Shown piece after piece: positions 5,861 to 6,651 of a stretch of DNA of 6,651 nucleotides (position 1 is its first letter; the number at the start of each line of letters is the position of its first letter). The notes below the pieces were generated by a model. It was not told the DNA's origin and ran no database searches. It saw only the letters and a list, made by a program, of their open reading frames with translations. The position numbers and the translations under genes were made by a program. This DNA is from Candidatus Aegiribacteria sp. (GTDB lineage Bacteria; Fermentibacterota; Fermentibacteria; Fermentibacterales; JCC-6), in NCBI GenBank assembly GCA_030638185.1, contig DAOWFD010000165.1, positions 1 to 6,651 on the forward strand. The letters run 5' to 3'.

Positions 5861-6651
5861 ATGAGAAGAGTGCTTGAAAAACAGCTGCTTGAATGGAAAG
5901 AGTCAAAACGGCGGAAACCACTGATTCTGCATGGTGCGCGACAGGTTGGCAAGACTTGGCTTGTGGAAAACACCCTTGCTGAAGAGTTTGAAAACTTTGT
6001 AAAAATCGATTTAGAGAAGATGAATAATCTTCACATCTTTTTTGAGGGAGAATTAAACCCCCGGAAAATAGTGAGTTATCTGGAATTGTCGACAAAACCA
6101 ATCACTCCGGGAAAAACGCTTCTCTTTCTCGATGAAATCCAGGCCTGCCCCAGGGCAATTATGGCACTGAGATATTTTTATGAAGACATGCCCGAGCTCC
6201 ATGTTATCGCCGCCGGTTCCCTGCTTGAATTTGCTTTTGGAGAAATATCTATTCCGGTCGGCAGAGTTCAATACATGCAAATTTACCCTATGTCATTCTA
6301 TGAGTACCTCAACACAATTCGCGGGGAATCATTTGCCGCAGAATCTCTTAAACACCCGGGTACAGTGGATGAACGGGTTCAAAATATGCTCCTTGAGGAA
6401 TTGCGCAGATATTTCTTCATTGGAGGAATGCCTGAATGTGTTAAAACTTTCAGTGACTCAGGATCGATGCTTGAAACCTTTAAAGTTCAATCGGAAATAA
6501 TGGAATCGTACAGAGATGATTTTTCAAAATACAAACCGCATATTGACCCGGCCTGTCTTGATGCAGTTTTTTTGAACTGCGCTAAAAGTGTTGGAGAACA
6601 GCTTATTTATACAAAACTCAATGATGGTCATACCGGTCAGACAAATCGCAA
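5861..6651 (+). CDS. AAA_14/DUF4143 family ATPase, cut by the right edge
   Basis: 263 complete codons from ATG 5861, with GAGGAG (5849-5854) six bases before it. Walker A GARQVGKT (25-32), Walker B LLFLDEIQ (87-94), AAGS (117-120), VGRVQYMQIYPMSFYEYL (133-150) and YFFIGGMPECV (184-194). YRDDFSKYKPH (217-227) corresponds to YEQDFSKHAPH in the left-edge ATPase. The similarity along the whole visible length marks these two as close paralogues. The DUF4143 and nuclease-like C-terminus is outside the window. The frame is intact so far, and the conserved ATPase residues are all present, so the gene is probably functional. Paired dyads overlap its promoter, suggesting repression or autoregulation. 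Role and partners are unknown. Confidence 0.92.
   Translation, partial: MRRVLEKQLLEWKESKRRKPLILHGARQVGKTWLVENTLAEEFENFVKIDLEKMNNLHIFFEGELNPRKIVSYLELSTKPITPGKTLLFLDEIQACPRAIMALRYFYEDMPELHVIAAGSLLEFAFGEISIPVGRVQYMQIYPMSFYEYLNTIRGESFAAESLKHPGTVDERVQNMLLEELRRYFFIGGMPECVKTFSDSGSMLETFKVQSEIMESYRDDFSKYKPHIDPACLDAVFLNCAKSVGEQLIYTKLNDGHTGQTNR

Overview
The window comes from an uncultivated-looking bacterium of moderate GC content. Two things hint at an FCB-group or related candidate phylum. One is a secreted RCC1-type repeat protein ending in a FlgD-like or type-A sorting domain (YPNPF near its start, ending in an arginine). The other is the density of AAA_14/DUF4143 ATPase genes. The phylum cannot be settled from this sequence alone.

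Layout, left to right. (1) Bases 1-1024, minus strand: an AAA_14/DUF4143 ATPase, intact as far as visible and cut by the left edge. It has a clear Shine-Dalgarno, a sigma70-like promoter and a 57-bp nested inverted repeat over the promoter (1067-1123). (2) Bases 1172-1520, minus: the frameshifted C-terminal scrap of a second family member. (3) Bases 1575-2947, plus: promoter and gene for a secreted seven-repeat RCC1-like protein with a C-terminal sorting domain. (4) Bases 3013-3843, minus: the C-terminal two-thirds of a third ATPase, lacking its Walker motifs. It abuts an internally deleted IS1380-like transposase remnant on the plus strand (3922-4146). (5) Bases 4206-4360: AT-rich direct and inverted repeats that overlap the promoter and start of a complete ATPase gene (4363-5568, plus). 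(6) Bases 5551-5731, minus: a short scrap of yet another ATPase. (7) Bases 5764-5820: a pair of 24-bp dyads, followed by a last ATPase gene (5861 to the right edge, plus).

The window is therefore mostly an ATPase-family cluster: three apparently functional genes (two cut by the window edges) and at least three decayed copies, interleaved with an IS remnant and one unrelated secreted protein. The ATPases carry Walker A and B motifs; the complete one also has a winged-helix-like middle and a C-terminal restriction-nuclease-like fold. The biological role of this family is not established.

The most interesting signal is regulatory. The two edge ATPase genes are close relatives on opposite strands at opposite ends of the window. 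Each is preceded by two dyads built as 10-bp arm, 4-bp gap, 10-bp arm, with centres exactly 33 bp apart and the proximal dyad ending 40-42 bp before the ATG. A -35-like hexamer lies in the same register in both, yet the arm sequences differ. This suggests paralogues with conserved operator geometry but private operator sequences. The complete ATPase has a third, different dyad of the same 24-bp length across its -10 box.
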